Below, in pieces: positions 34,469 through 44,344 of a stretch of 64,000 nucleotides of DNA (positions are counted from its first letter, which is position 1; each line of letters starts with the position of its first letter). The stretch comes from Pegethrix bostrychoides GSE-TBD4-15B (GTDB lineage: Bacteria; Cyanobacteriota; Cyanobacteriia; Elainellales; Elainellaceae): NCBI GenBank assembly GCA_019359155.1, contig JAHHHV010000064.1, positions 62,001 to 126,000 on the forward strand, in the 5' to 3' direction. The position numbers and the translations under genes were made by a program. The notes under the pieces were generated by a model. The model was not told the DNA's origin and ran no database searches. It saw only the letters and a list, made by a program, of their open reading frames with translations.

Positions 34469-36178
34469 ATGAGCTATCGGATGAACCGCCGCGCCTATGC
34501 CGAAACCTTTGGCCCAACGGTGGGCGATCGCGTACGGCTGGCTGATACCAATTTGATCATCGAAGTCGAGCGTGACTACAGCAGCTACGGCGATGAGGTC
34601 AAGTTTGGTGGCGGCAAGGTGATTCGAGACGGCATGGGGCAGTCGCCAATTGCTAATGCAGATGGCGCAGTTGATGCGGTGATCACCAACGCGCTGATTC
34701 TCGACTGGTGGGGCATCGTCAAAGCTGACGTGGGCATCAAAGACGGCAAAATCGCGGCGATTGGCAAAGCGGGCAATCCCTATATCCAGAACGATATCGA
34801 TATCATTATCGGCCCCGGCACGGAAGCGATCGCGGGCGAAGGCATGATTCTGACAGCCGGCGGCATTGACTCACATATTCACTTTATCTGTCCGCAGCAG
34901 ATCGAAGTGGCGATCGCGTCCGGCATTACCACGATGATTGGGGGCGGTACTGGCCCCGCCGCAGGCACCTATGCCACCACCTGCACCCCCGGCCCCTGGA
35001 ATATCTACCGAATGCTGCAAGCGGCTGACGCTTTCCCAATGAACATTGGCCTGATGGGTAAGGGCAACGCCGCTCAGCCGCAGGGTTTGGTCGAGCAGGT
35101 GGAAGCAGGCGCAATGGGCCTAAAGCTGCATGAAGACTGGGGCACCACCCCCGCTGCTATCGACACCTGCCTCTCAGTGGCAGACGACTACGACGTGCAG
35201 GTGGCCATCCATACCGACACGCTCAACGAAGCGGGCTTTGTCGAAGACACGATTGCTGCATTCAAAAACCGGGTAATTCACACCTACCACACCGAAGGCG
35301 CAGGTGGCGGACATGCCCCCGACATCATCAAAGTTTGCGGCGAGGCCAACGTGCTGCCTTCTTCCACGAACCCCACCCGACCCTATACAGTGAACACGCT
35401 GGAAGAGCATCTCGACATGCTGATGGTCTGCCATCACCTCAGCCGCAGCATCCCCGAAGACGTGGCCTTTGCCGAATCCCGCATTCGCCGCGAGACGATT
35501 GCCGCCGAGGATATTCTGCATGATCTGGGCGCGTTCAGCATGATCTCCTCTGACTCGCAGGCGATGGGGCGCATTGGCGAGGTGATTTTGCGAACCTGGC
35601 AGACGGCGCACAAAATGAAGGAGCAACGGGGCGCACTGAGCCAGGATAGCGACCGCAACGACAATACGCGCGCCAAACGCTACATTGCTAAGTACACGAT
35701 CAATCCGGCGATCACCCACGGCATTGCTGACTATGTTGGATCAGTAGAAGTGGGCAAAATTGCCGATCTTTGTCTCTGGCGACCTGCTTTTTTTGGCGTG
35801 AAGCCGGAAACGGTGATCAAGAGTGGGCTGATTGCCTGGGCGCAGATGGGTGATGCCAACGCCAGCATTCCGACACCGCAACCCGTGCATATGCGCCCGA
35901 TGTTTGGCAGCTTTGGCGGGGCGATGCAGTCTACCTCGTTTACCTTTATGTCGCAGGCGGGGATCAAGCAGGGCGTGCCAGAGCAGCTCAACCTGCAAAA
36001 AACGGTGCTGCCCGTGGCCAACATTCGCCAGCTCACTAAGCGCGATCTGAAGCTGAACGACGCGCTGCCGACGATTGAGGTAGACTCTGAAACCTACGAG
36101 GTGCGGGCGGATGGCGAGCTATTGACCTGTGAACCCGCCACGCTTTTACCAATGGCGCAGCGCTATTTTCTGTTTTGA
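34469..36178 (+). CDS. ureC: Urease alpha subunit
   Basis: The catalytic subunit of the nickel enzyme that splits urea to ammonia and carbon dioxide. 569 residues from ATG 34469 ([20 protein letters not shown]). Active-site features are complete: [10 protein letters not shown] (two His), GLKLHEDWG (carbamylated Lys), [28 protein letters not shown] (catalytic His) and SSDSQAMGR (Asp). No ureA, ureB or accessory gene flanks it; scattered urease genes are common in cyanobacteria. Three HIP1 octamers lie in its first 450 bp. Confidence 0.96.
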   Translation: MSYRMNRRAYAETFGPTVGDRVRLADTNLIIEVERDYSSYGDEVKFGGGKVIRDGMGQSPIANADGAVDAVITNALILDWWGIVKADVGIKDGKIAAIGKAGNPYIQNDIDIIIGPGTEAIAGEGMILTAGGIDSHIHFICPQQIEVAIASGITTMIGGGTGPAAGTYATTCTPGPWNIYRMLQAADAFPMNIGLMGKGNAAQPQGLVEQVEAGAMGLKLHEDWGTTPAAIDTCLSVADDYDVQVAIHTDTLNEAGFVEDTIAAFKNRVIHTYHTEGAGGGHAPDIIKVCGEANVLPSSTNPTRPYTVNTLEEHLDMLMVCHHLSRSIPEDVAFAESRIRRETIAAEDILHDLGAFSMISSDSQAMGRIGEVILRTWQTAHKMKEQRGALSQDSDRNDNTRAKRYIAKYTINPAITHGIADYVGSVEVGKIADLCLWRPAFFGVKPETVIKSGLIAWAQMGDANASIPTPQPVHMRPMFGSFGGAMQSTSFTFMSQAGIKQGVPEQLNLQKTVLPVANIRQLTKRDLKLNDALPTIEVDSETYEVRADGELLTCEPATLLPMAQRYFLF

Positions 36179-36404
36179 TTTTTATTCTGAACAGCTTACC
36201 TGACTTGATGCAGCCTTGATGCAAACTCTCGATGTAGCATAACCACCCCGCAAATCTGCTGTTTTGTGCGATCATCGTTCAGGGGTGTTCGTTGAGGCTA
36301 ATTTCAAGCTGTTTTTAATTTTAGACAGCAAAAAGGCTTTAGAACTCCAACGTGAACGCCCTATTAGATGAATAGATGAGTTTAGTCACAAGTTGGGAGG
36401 GTAG

Positions 36405-37223
36405 GTGATTGTGGTAGAGCGTCCAATTAAAAAATCTGAGCGGCAGCAGGCCGAAGCTGCGTCCGCCGAGGCAACTCCACAGCCGACGAGTCAGCCGACT
36501 AATCAGCCGACGAGTCAGCCCACAGTCAATCGTGAGCGCCCTGCTCCTCCGACTCCCAAAAGCCAAAAAGAGCGGTCTGAAGGGTCAAGCGACGACCGGG
36601 GCGACCGGGGTAGCCGAGGTGGCGACCGAGACCGAGACGGAGATCGGGGCAAAGGGCGCGGCAAGGGCAGAGGCCGAGATGGCGATCGGGATACCGAGAA
36701 GAAGCCCGTTAACATGGCGCTGATGCGCGGCCCCAAACCCGTTCCACCCAAGCCTGTCGTTGAAGAACCTGTTGTAGAGGAAACGCTAGCAGAAGATTTG
36801 CAGCCGGAAGAAACGGCCGAGGAAGCTGTGGCCGAGGAAGCTGTAGTCGAGGAAGCCGTAGCCGAGGAAGCCGTGGCCGAGACTCTAGTCGAAACGCCAG
36901 CTGAAGAACCTGCACCCGTTCCGGAAGCGCTTGAGGAACCTGCACCCGAACCTGTGGCAGAAGCCCCTGAAGAAGCCACATCCGAACCCGCGAGCGAAGC
37001 AGCCGTGGCGGAACTTCCCGTCACCTACTCACCCGCCGTTACGCCGGTCGAAGCCGCGCTCGAAAACTCGATGCCAATGCCCGAAGAAGCCGCCGCAGAG
37101 CTGCATTCAGAGGACAACGAGCCGATTGCCACAGAGCCTGCTGCCACAGAACCTGTGGAAGATCCAGCAGTGGAGCCAGCCGAAGCGGAATCAACCGAAA
37201 AGGTCGCTTCAGCCGACAGCTAA
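36405..37223 (+). CDS. Intrinsically disordered RGD/acidic-repeat protein
   Basis: 272 residues of extreme composition. An N-terminal VVERPIKKSER leads into a PTSQ/PTNQ repeat, then an Arg/Asp/Gly-rich block (DRGDRGSRGGDRDRDGDRGK) like RGG RNA-binding tails, a short ordered-looking MALMRGPKPVPPKP, and a long acidic half of VAEEAV and EEPAPEP repeats. GTG 36405 follows GGGAGG; GTG 36411 is an alternative. A clear terminator follows. I know of no assigned function; RNA binding or condensate formation is a guess. Confidence 0.78.
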   Translation: MIVVERPIKKSERQQAEAASAEATPQPTSQPTNQPTSQPTVNRERPAPPTPKSQKERSEGSSDDRGDRGSRGGDRDRDGDRGKGRGKGRGRDGDRDTEKKPVNMALMRGPKPVPPKPVVEEPVVEETLAEDLQPEETAEEAVAEEAVVEEAVAEEAVAETLVETPAEEPAPVPEALEEPAPEPVAEAPEEATSEPASEAAVAELPVTYSPAVTPVEAALENSMPMPEEAAAELHSEDNEPIATEPAATEPVEDPAVEPAEAESTEKVASADS

Positions 37224-37241
37224 GCAGCGTGATTTTCTAAA

Positions 37242-37272
37242 AGAGACGACGGCTGCAGCCGTCGCCTCTTTT
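37242..37272 (+). terminator. Terminator after the disordered-protein gene
   Basis: AGAGACGACGGC, loop TGCA, GCCGTCGCCTCT, then TTTTG: a 12-bp stem with one mismatch and a T run. It also lies 40 bp past the leuA stop on the other strand. Confidence 0.88.
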
Positions 37273-37314
37273 GTATCTATGGGGTATCTATGGGCTGTAT
37301 CTATGAGTCGGTTA

Positions 37315-38967
37315 CTAGCCCACGGGCTGCACTTCATCATGCTGAGGATGCAGCACCTTACCGCTCTGTAAGCTATCCGAAAGCCGATTCAGCGCGTTCA
37401 TGTAGGCCAGCGCTGAGGCCACAATAATGTCGGTATTGGCTGCGTGACCGGAGAAGATCCGGTCTTCGTGCTTCAGCCGAATCGTCACCTCGCCCAGCGC
37501 GTCGATGCCCACCGTCACTGACTGAACCGAATATTCGATTAGCTCGTTGGGCACGTTCACGACGCGATTGATGGCGCGGTAGACTGCATCAACTGGCCCC
37601 GTGCCAATGGCCGCATCGGTGAGCTCTGCTCCAGAAGGCGTGCGAATCGTCACGGTTGCGGTTGGGCGCGAGTGATCGCCACAGGACACCTGCACATGCT
37701 CCAGCTTAAATAGCTCTGGAGCCTGCTGCGTCTCGTCGTTGATGATCGCTTCGAGATCCCAGTCGGTAATCTCTTTTTTCTTGTCAGCCATTTCCTTAAA
37801 GCGCAGGAACGCTCGATTCAGCTCCTGATCTCCAGGTTCAAATCCTAGCTCTTTCAAGCGTGACCGGAAAGCGTTGCGCCCCGACAGTTTGCCCAAGACG
37901 ATCTGGTTGTCATTCAGGCCAATTGACTGAGCATCCATGATTTCGTAGGTCAGTTTATGCTTCAGCACGCCGTCTTGATGAATTCCCGACTCATGCGCGA
38001 AGGCATTCGCCCCGACAATTGCCTTATTGGGCTGCACCAACATTCCGGTTAGGTTAGACACCAAGCGCGAGGTTTTGTAGAGCTGTCGCGTGTCGATGTT
38101 GGTCAGCGAAGCCTCGGATTCTGGGGCGCGTCCCAAAAACGGATTGTAATATTGACGGCGCACATGCAGCGCCATGACCAGCTCCTCAAGTGCCGCATTG
38201 CCAGCCCGCTCGCCAATGCCGTTAATCGTACATTCTAGCTGCCGCGCTCCGTTCTTTACAGCCTCCAGGAAGTTGGCCACAGCTAATCCTAAATCGTTGT
38301 GACCATGTACCGAAATAACTGCTTGATCAATATTTGGCACGTTCTCTTTAATGCCTTTAATCAAGCCGCCAAATTCCGCAGGCGTTGTGTAGCCAACGGT
38401 ATCTGGAATATTTACCGTAGTTGCACCCGCAGCAATCGCTGCCTCCAACACCTGGTAAAGAAACTCTGGGTCAGAACGTCCGGCATCCTCTGGCGAAAAC
38501 TCCACGTCGTTCACAAAGCTCTTGGCGTAGGCCACCATTTCTGGCGCAATGGCCAGCACCTCAGCCCGCGTCTTTTTCAGCTTGTACTCCAAATGAATAT
38601 CAGAAGTCGCCAGAAAAGTATGAATCCGGGGCTTGGCGGCGGCAGAGAGCGCTTTGGCAGCAGCCTCAATATCTGGCCGAGTCGCACGCGCCAGTCCGCA
38701 AATCGTGGGGCCACCCGGACTGCCCACCTGCTGGGCAATTTTGCTTACTGCCTCAAAGTCGCCCGGACTGGCAAATGGGAAGCCTGCCTCAATCACGTCC
38801 ACGCCCAGCCGCGCCAACTGCCGAGCAATCGTCAGCTTTTCTTCCACGTTCAGCGTCGCGCCCGGAGACTGCTCGCCGTCCCGCAGCGTTGTGTCAAAGA
38901 TAATGATCCGGTCTTGGGCAGGAGCTTGGCCAGAAGCTTGAGCAGAGTCTTGGGCAGCGCTATTCAT
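37315..38967 (-). CDS. leuA: 2-isopropylmalate synthase
   Basis: First committed enzyme of leucine synthesis, joining acetyl-CoA and 2-ketoisovalerate. 550 residues: the TIM-barrel domain starts [19 protein letters not shown] (metal Asp, Arg), with [18 protein letters not shown] split across the metal site (HxH) and [10 protein letters not shown]; the C-terminal regulatory domain (about 400-530) binds leucine. A 20-residue Gln/Ala/Ser-rich N-terminal tail precedes the core ([14 protein letters not shown], another short repeat). Confidence 0.96.
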   Translation of the reverse strand: MNSAAQDSAQASGQAPAQDRIIIFDTTLRDGEQSPGATLNVEEKLTIARQLARLGVDVIEAGFPFASPGDFEAVSKIAQQVGSPGGPTICGLARATRPDIEAAAKALSAAAKPRIHTFLATSDIHLEYKLKKTRAEVLAIAPEMVAYAKSFVNDVEFSPEDAGRSDPEFLYQVLEAAIAAGATTVNIPDTVGYTTPAEFGGLIKGIKENVPNIDQAVISVHGHNDLGLAVANFLEAVKNGARQLECTINGIGERAGNAALEELVMALHVRRQYYNPFLGRAPESEASLTNIDTRQLYKTSRLVSNLTGMLVQPNKAIVGANAFAHESGIHQDGVLKHKLTYEIMDAQSIGLNDNQIVLGKLSGRNAFRSRLKELGFEPGDQELNRAFLRFKEMADKKKEITDWDLEAIINDETQQAPELFKLEHVQVSCGDHSRPTATVTIRTPSGAELTDAAIGTGPVDAVYRAINRVVNVPNELIEYSVQSVTVGIDALGEVTIRLKHEDRIFSGHAANTDIIVASALAYMNALNRLSDSLQSGKVLHPQHDEVQPVG

Positions 38968-39202
38968 GACGGTTAAGGCGAAGTGAGTATGACTTACCAG
39001 AAATCATAGCAGGAATACCCCATTTTAGAATTTGGCTGGCGCAACTGGGTGCAACTGGGCGTAACTTTCTAGGCTCTCAGCTCAGGGTTTCCTGACTTGC
39101 GGCGAGAGAGCCAATCGTGCGATTTGTCTCTCAGCATATTCTCAAGCAAACAGGCAGAAAATATAATAGCCTGGATCTGGTAGTTTTTGCGGGGCATTAC
39201 CT

Positions 39203-39937
39203 GTGCTGAAAACCGGGCTGGCGACGCTAAGAGACGACTTCAAAATTATTTTCGACCGCGATCCTGCTGCCCGCAACTGGCTAGAAGTGCTGGTTTGCTA
39301 TCCCGGCTTGCAGGCGCTGATGCTCTATCGGGTTGCTCACCAGCTCCATGGTCTGAACTTGCCCTTCATTCCGCGCCTGATTTCCCATATCGCTCGCTTC
39401 CTGACGGGGATTGAAATCCATCCCGGCGCGACAATTGGCCGAGGCGTATTTATCGACCACGGCATGGGAGTTGTGATTGGCGAAACGGCAATTGTCGGCA
39501 ACTATGCGCTGATCTACCAGGGCGTGACGCTGGGCGGGACGGGCAAGGAAACCGGGAAGCGCCACCCCACGCTGGGCGAAAACGTGATCGTTGGTGCAGG
39601 CGCAAAGGTGCTGGGCAATCTGACGCTGGGCAACAACGTGCGGATTGGTGCGGGTTCGGTGGTGCTGCGCGATGTGCCCTCTGACTGCACTGTCGTCGGC
39701 ATTCCTGGCCGGATTGTCTATCGGGCGGGCGAGCGGGTGGAGCCGCTAGATCACGCGCAGCTGCCGGACTCAGAGGCGCAGGTGATCCGAGTCTTGCTCG
39801 ATCGAATCGAGACGCTGGAGCGGCAGATGCAGGCGATTCAGCAGCAGACTCCTGTCGAACCGCGAGTGCTGGTGACAGCAAGCTGTCAGCTCAACGATAA
39901 GATTATTGAGCAGTTTTTGGATGGGGCAGGCATTTGA
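39203..39937 (+). CDS. cysE: Serine O-acetyltransferase
   Basis: Makes O-acetylserine for cysteine synthesis. 244 residues from GTG 39203: an N-terminal helical domain (DPAARNWLEVLVCYPGLQAL), then the left-handed beta-helix with IHPGATIGRGVFIDHGMGVVIGE, GVTLGGTGKETGKRHPT and AGAKVLGN hexapeptides. The catalytic His of the IDHGMG segment is present. It has a longer C-terminal tail than E. coli-type CysE. The glycosyltransferase gene begins 19 bp after it. Confidence 0.95.
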   Translation: MLKTGLATLRDDFKIIFDRDPAARNWLEVLVCYPGLQALMLYRVAHQLHGLNLPFIPRLISHIARFLTGIEIHPGATIGRGVFIDHGMGVVIGETAIVGNYALIYQGVTLGGTGKETGKRHPTLGENVIVGAGAKVLGNLTLGNNVRIGAGSVVLRDVPSDCTVVGIPGRIVYRAGERVEPLDHAQLPDSEAQVIRVLLDRIETLERQMQAIQQQTPVEPRVLVTASCQLNDKIIEQFLDGAGI

Positions 39938-39956
39938 TTCGCCTGTCTGGGGATTA

Positions 39957-40964
39957 ATGCGAAAGCTCTACTTTCTGCTGCCGGGGACGACGGGAAAATT
40001 TGCCTGCGGCGGACTCTGGGCGGAGCTAAAAACGCTGAAGCTGACTCAGCAGCTCTGCGAGGCCGAAGTCGTCACCTATCGTCAGCGCGAGCCAGAGCAT
40101 TTGTTCTTGGCAGACCTGCTGGCAGACCTGCTGGCGCTACCGCAGCCTGACCAGAGTGTTTTCGTGGTGAGCTGGGGGTTTGATGTTGCCAAGCTGGTGC
40201 CGCAGCTCCGCTCGAAGAACGTGCTCTACCACGCCCACAGCGCTGGCTACCGCCTCAAGCTGCCTGCCGATATCCCGATTGTTACCGTCAGCCGCAACAC
40301 GCTGGGCTATTGGGGGCAGCAGGCGCCGCATTCGCCGATTTACTACCTGCCCAACCAGATTTCCGACGAGTTCTATAATCAGCAGCAGCCGCGCGAGATC
40401 GATGTGCTGGTGCAGGCGCGTAAGTCTTCGACCTATTTAATGCAGCAGCTCGTTCCGGCTCTGCAAACCCGCTGCAAGGTGACGGTGGTGAATCGCTATG
40501 TTGAAGATCTGCCGGGGCTATTTAACCGCGCCAAAGTCTATCTCTATGACTCTGCCGAATATTGGGCGATGCAGTCGGTGAGCGAAGGGTTTGGGCTACA
40601 GCCGCTGGAAGCGATGGCCTGCGGAGTGCGCGTCTTTTCTAGCGTCAATGGCGGCCTGTCAGACTATCTTGATCCCGGCTTCAATTGCGACAAAATTGCG
40701 GTCTACTCGCAGGCTTACGACCTTCAGCGGATTCTGGCGGCGCTGAATCACCCCGATCCGGCTCCCGTGATCGATCTGAGCGAATACCGCACTGCCCCTA
40801 TCCTAGAGCGGCTTCAGGTGATTCTGAGCGAAGTCAACAGCTTCTTTGATCACAAAGCCCAGCAGCCTGCGGATATTGCGCCACTCGACCCACTGCGGCT
40901 GACCCAGCTGCGAGGCCAGAAACTCTGGCGCAAAGTCCAAAAGCGCTATCTCAGCCGTTCTTGA
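39957..40964 (+). CDS. Glycosyltransferase, GT-B fold
   Basis: 335 residues from ATG 39957 (MRKLYFLLPGTTGKFACGG), chosen because the upstream frame lies inside cysE. The N-terminal half has a GGLWAELKT glycine loop and HAHSAGYRLKLP; the C-terminal half has the GT4-like EGFGLQPLEAMACGVRVF with acidic nucleotide-sugar contacts, followed by SVNGGLSDYL. Donor and acceptor are unknown. A 12-bp in-frame duplication (40109-40132) gives ADLL twice. Confidence 0.85.
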   Translation: MRKLYFLLPGTTGKFACGGLWAELKTLKLTQQLCEAEVVTYRQREPEHLFLADLLADLLALPQPDQSVFVVSWGFDVAKLVPQLRSKNVLYHAHSAGYRLKLPADIPIVTVSRNTLGYWGQQAPHSPIYYLPNQISDEFYNQQQPREIDVLVQARKSSTYLMQQLVPALQTRCKVTVVNRYVEDLPGLFNRAKVYLYDSAEYWAMQSVSEGFGLQPLEAMACGVRVFSSVNGGLSDYLDPGFNCDKIAVYSQAYDLQRILAALNHPDPAPVIDLSEYRTAPILERLQVILSEVNSFFDHKAQQPADIAPLDPLRLTQLRGQKLWRKVQKRYLSRS

Positions 40965-41031
40965 CTGGCCTCAGCTGAAACTTTAGTCAATGTGACAAGA
41001 TGGGGAACAGTAGCTACCGTCTTGTGAATCG

Positions 41032-41436
41032 ATGACTTCTCCTTCTTCTCTCGATGCGTTTCAGCGTCTGCGCGATTTTCGGGCAGTACTGCTGCGGCTC
41101 CATCGCGCCCTGCTCAACTCGGAGCGCGTCGTGTACGAACAGTTTTATGGACGAATTCCCTCCAACGCCGAATTTTTTCGGCTGGCGCTGGAGCATGATT
41201 GGTTTAGCTGGCTGCGCCCGATGTCGCAGCTGATTGCTGAAATTGACGAAGCGCTCAGCCCCAAAGAGCCAGCTACGCTCGGGCAGGTTGAAGCCCTGCT
41301 CGCCAAAGCTAGCCAGATGCTTCAGCCCGCCGCCGAAGGCACAACCCTAGAAAAGCAGTATTACCGAGCCATCCAGCGCGAGCCAGAGATCGCCCTGATG
41401 CATTCTGAGGCCAAAAAGCTGCTGCATCAAGACTAG
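41032..41436 (+). CDS. Conserved hypothetical protein
   Basis: 134 residues, mainly helical: RLRDFRAVLLRLHRALLNSER, FYGRIPSNAEFFRLALEHDWFSWLRPMSQLI is the most conserved-looking part, and a C-terminal helix ends LMHSEAKKLLHQD. Homologues occur outside cyanobacteria as unnamed proteins. No catalytic motif is seen. It precedes the signalling operon by 76 bp and may be transcribed with it. Confidence 0.7.
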   Translation: MTSPSSLDAFQRLRDFRAVLLRLHRALLNSERVVYEQFYGRIPSNAEFFRLALEHDWFSWLRPMSQLIAEIDEALSPKEPATLGQVEALLAKASQMLQPAAEGTTLEKQYYRAIQREPEIALMHSEAKKLLHQD

Positions 41437-41512
41437 CGCTGCGCGCTGGCGGCTGGGTTTTCTGGGGCAATGCGGGAAATCTGATCTCATCCAGCCGTCT
41501 TCCATTACCGCC

Positions 41513-43918
41513 ATGACTAAGCGACTGCTGTCCAACCCTGCTATCTGCCTTCCGCAGACTCGCCGCCAGCGATTGGGGCGCATGAGTCTGCGGAAGGTGT
41601 TAATCCTACCCTTCGTGTTGCAAATTGTCGGCACGGTCGGGCTGGTGGGCTACCTATCGTTTCGCAACGGTCAGCAAACGGTGAATCAGCTGGCCTATCA
41701 GCTGATGCAGAAATCTAGCAGCCTGGTGGAACAGCATCTAGATGAGTATTTGGGCGTACCGCATCAAATCAATCAGGTGAATTTGGATGCCGTGGAGCTA
41801 GGGCTGCTTGACCTGCAAAACTTTCAGAAGATGGGGCAGTTCTTCTTCCGGCAGATGCAGGTTTTCAATGTCGGCTATATCAACTTTGCCAACCCGACGG
41901 GCGAGTTTATTGGGGTTGAGCGGCTCGAAAACAGCCAGTATTTGATCAACGAAACCCTGCGGTCTGATCTAGGCCAGCTCTCGATTTACTCAACTGATCC
42001 AAAAGGCAATCGACTCAGTTCGACAATTGAGGAAGATCAACCTCCCATTCAAGACGAAGCCTGGTATGCCGATGCGGTCGCGGCCAAACGCCCTGTCTGG
42101 AGCCAGATCTACTCCTGGGATGACAAGCCAGAGGTGATGTCCATCTCGTCGAGCTACCCGGTTTATGGCCGCAATCAGCAGCTGTTGGGCGTGATGGGAG
42201 TGGATTTGCTGATCTCTAACATCGGCGAGTTTTTGCAAAGCATCAAGTCGAGTCCAGCGACCCGAATTTTTATTGTGGAGCGCAGCGGGGCAATTGTCGC
42301 AGCCAGCAGCGGAACGCCTTACGCAATTGTAAACGGTGAAGCCCAGCGGCTCAGCGCCACAGAGAGCGAGGATCCAATTGTTCAGATGATTGCTCGCCAG
42401 ATTCAAGCCGATTTCGGTGGGTTTCAGGCCATTCAAAAGCCGCAGAAGCTCAGCTTGCAGCTAGAGGGCGAGCGTGAGTTTGTGCAAATTGCTCCCTGGC
42501 AGGATGATTTCGGCCTCAGCTGGCTGGTGGTAGTGGCCGTGCCCGAAGCTGATTTTATGGCGCAGATTAACCACAACACGCGCGTCACTATTTTGCTCTG
42601 TCTTGCCGCTCTGCTCTCGGCCATTTTGGTGGGGATTGCGACAGCGCGCTGGGTCAGCGATCCCATTTTGCGGCTGAATCGAGCCGCTAAAGAAATTACG
42701 GCAGGCAACTTAGACCAAACCATTCATCTGCGCCGAATTGACGAGCTGACCGATCTGGCCAACTCCTTCAACGGCATGGCTGCCCAGCTGCGCGCTTCCT
42801 TTGCCGAGTTGGCTGCCACCAACCGCCAGTTAGAGCAGCGCGTCGCCGAGCGCACCGCTGACCTTAACGCCAAAAACAGCCAGCTTACCCAAGCCCTCCA
42901 AGAGTTGCAAACCACCCAAACCGAGCTGATTCAGTCTGAAAAAATGGCGGCGCTGGGGCAGCTCGTCGCGGGCATCGCCCATGAGGTGAATACGCCGCTA
43001 GGAGCCATTCAAGCCTCAATTGGCAATATTAGCGCTGCGCTGGAAAGCTCGACTCAGCAGTTGCCCAAGCTGTTTCAGCTCTTGCCGCCGGAACGCTTGG
43101 CCGACTTTTTTGCCCTGCTAGAGTTGGCGCAGCAGCCGAGAGAGATGCTCTCCTTCCGCGAAGAGCGTCAGCTCAGACGGAGTCTCAAGCAGGCGTTGAG
43201 TGAGCGCTCCATCCAAAATGCAGAGGCGATTGCCGACAGCTTCAGCAAAATGGGGATCAGCCCAGATCTAGACGCGATGCTGCCGCTGCTAGCGCTAGCC
43301 GAGAACCGCTTTGTGATTGAAACGGCTTACCAGCTCTCGATTGTCCAGAACAACAGCCAGAACATTATGCTGGCGGTCGAACGAGCCACCAAGATTGTGT
43401 TTGCCCTGAAAAACTACGCCCGTCAAGACAGTTCTGGCCAAAAATTCGAGGCGGCTGTGACTGACGGGATTGACACCGTGCTGACGCTCTATCAAAATCA
43501 GCTTAAGCGCGGGGTTCAGCTCCAGAAGCGCTATGCTGCCGTCCCCAAAGTTCTCTGTTATGCCGAAGAGTTGACTCAGGTTTGGTCAAATCTGATTCAC
43601 AACGCCCTGCAAGCTATGGACGGTCAAGGGCTTTTAGAGATCACGGTGACTCAGCAAGAGCAGCAAATCTTGGTGCAAATCACCGACTCCGGCGGCGGAA
43701 TTCCCGCAGATATCCAGAACCGCATTTTTGATCCCTTTTTCACCACCAAACCAATGGGCGAGGGGACAGGGCTGGGTCTAGATATTGTGCGGCGGATCGT
43801 GGCCAAGCATCAAGGCCGGGTGGAGTTGCAAAGTCAGGCTGGGCATACTACGTTTAGCGTCTGGCTGCCGATTGAGTCTGCCCCCGCTGCTTCAGAGTTA
43901 CCAATCAGCGCCGTTTGA
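41513..43918 (+). CDS. Membrane sensor histidine kinase with Cache and HAMP domains
   Basis: 801 residues. A first transmembrane helix (about 30-50), an extracytoplasmic double-Cache-type domain (about 60-345; [43 protein letters not shown]), a second helix (about 360-380), HAMP ([17 protein letters not shown]), a coiled coil, and the kinase core with H-box [13 protein letters not shown] (His490), N-box [24 protein letters not shown] and [12 protein letters not shown]. About 120 extra residues separate the phospho-His helix from the rest of the dimerisation region. It should sense a small extracellular ligand and phosphorylate the receivers that follow. Confidence 0.93.
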   Translation: MTKRLLSNPAICLPQTRRQRLGRMSLRKVLILPFVLQIVGTVGLVGYLSFRNGQQTVNQLAYQLMQKSSSLVEQHLDEYLGVPHQINQVNLDAVELGLLDLQNFQKMGQFFFRQMQVFNVGYINFANPTGEFIGVERLENSQYLINETLRSDLGQLSIYSTDPKGNRLSSTIEEDQPPIQDEAWYADAVAAKRPVWSQIYSWDDKPEVMSISSSYPVYGRNQQLLGVMGVDLLISNIGEFLQSIKSSPATRIFIVERSGAIVAASSGTPYAIVNGEAQRLSATESEDPIVQMIARQIQADFGGFQAIQKPQKLSLQLEGEREFVQIAPWQDDFGLSWLVVVAVPEADFMAQINHNTRVTILLCLAALLSAILVGIATARWVSDPILRLNRAAKEITAGNLDQTIHLRRIDELTDLANSFNGMAAQLRASFAELAATNRQLEQRVAERTADLNAKNSQLTQALQELQTTQTELIQSEKMAALGQLVAGIAHEVNTPLGAIQASIGNISAALESSTQQLPKLFQLLPPERLADFFALLELAQQPREMLSFREERQLRRSLKQALSERSIQNAEAIADSFSKMGISPDLDAMLPLLALAENRFVIETAYQLSIVQNNSQNIMLAVERATKIVFALKNYARQDSSGQKFEAAVTDGIDTVLTLYQNQLKRGVQLQKRYAAVPKVLCYAEELTQVWSNLIHNALQAMDGQGLLEITVTQQEQQILVQITDSGGGIPADIQNRIFDPFFTTKPMGEGTGLGLDIVRRIVAKHQGRVELQSQAGHTTFSVWLPIESAPAASELPISAV

Positions 43919-43927
43919 AGTTCGAGA

Positions 43928-44344
43928 GTGATGTCTAACCAGGCTATTTTATGCGTCGATGATGAGCGAATTGTCCTGCTCAGCTTGCGGGATCAGATCA
44001 CCAAATATTTTGGCGATCGGTATCGCTACGAATTGGCTGAAAGCGTGGATGAAGCCTGGGAAGTGATCGACGAGCTGTGCCTAGATGAGATTGATATTTT
44101 AATTATTGTCTCTGACTGGCTGATGCCCGGTATGCGCGGCGATCAGTTTTTGGCTCAGGTGCATCAGAGGTTCCCGAAAATCGTCACGGTTTTACTGTCA
44201 GGACAGGCAGATGAAACGGCTATTGACAACGCCCGTCAGGTCGCCAATCTCTATGCCTACATTCCAAAGCCGTGGGAAGAACAGACGTTAATTAACGTGA
44301 TTCGCAGCGGATTGGAGCAGTTCGATGAGCAGTTTAATGAATAG
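43928..44344 (+). CDS. Single-domain response regulator
   Basis: 138 residues with one receiver domain: acidic pair in CVDDERIVLLSLRDQ, phosphoacceptor Asp63 in IVSDWLMPGMRGD, Ser in LLSGQAD and Lys in IPKPWEEQ. The KPW motif is typical of receivers attached to HD-GYP or GGDEF outputs. It starts 10 bp after the kinase and its last 20 bases overlap the next gene, so the three genes are one operon with translational coupling. Confidence 0.94.
   Translation: MMSNQAILCVDDERIVLLSLRDQITKYFGDRYRYELAESVDEAWEVIDELCLDEIDILIIVSDWLMPGMRGDQFLAQVHQRFPKIVTVLLSGQADETAIDNARQVANLYAYIPKPWEEQTLINVIRSGLEQFDEQFNE

Noticed and set aside
34469-36178. Urease operon
   Set aside because: Only ureC is present; neighbours on both sides are unrelated, so no operon is claimed.
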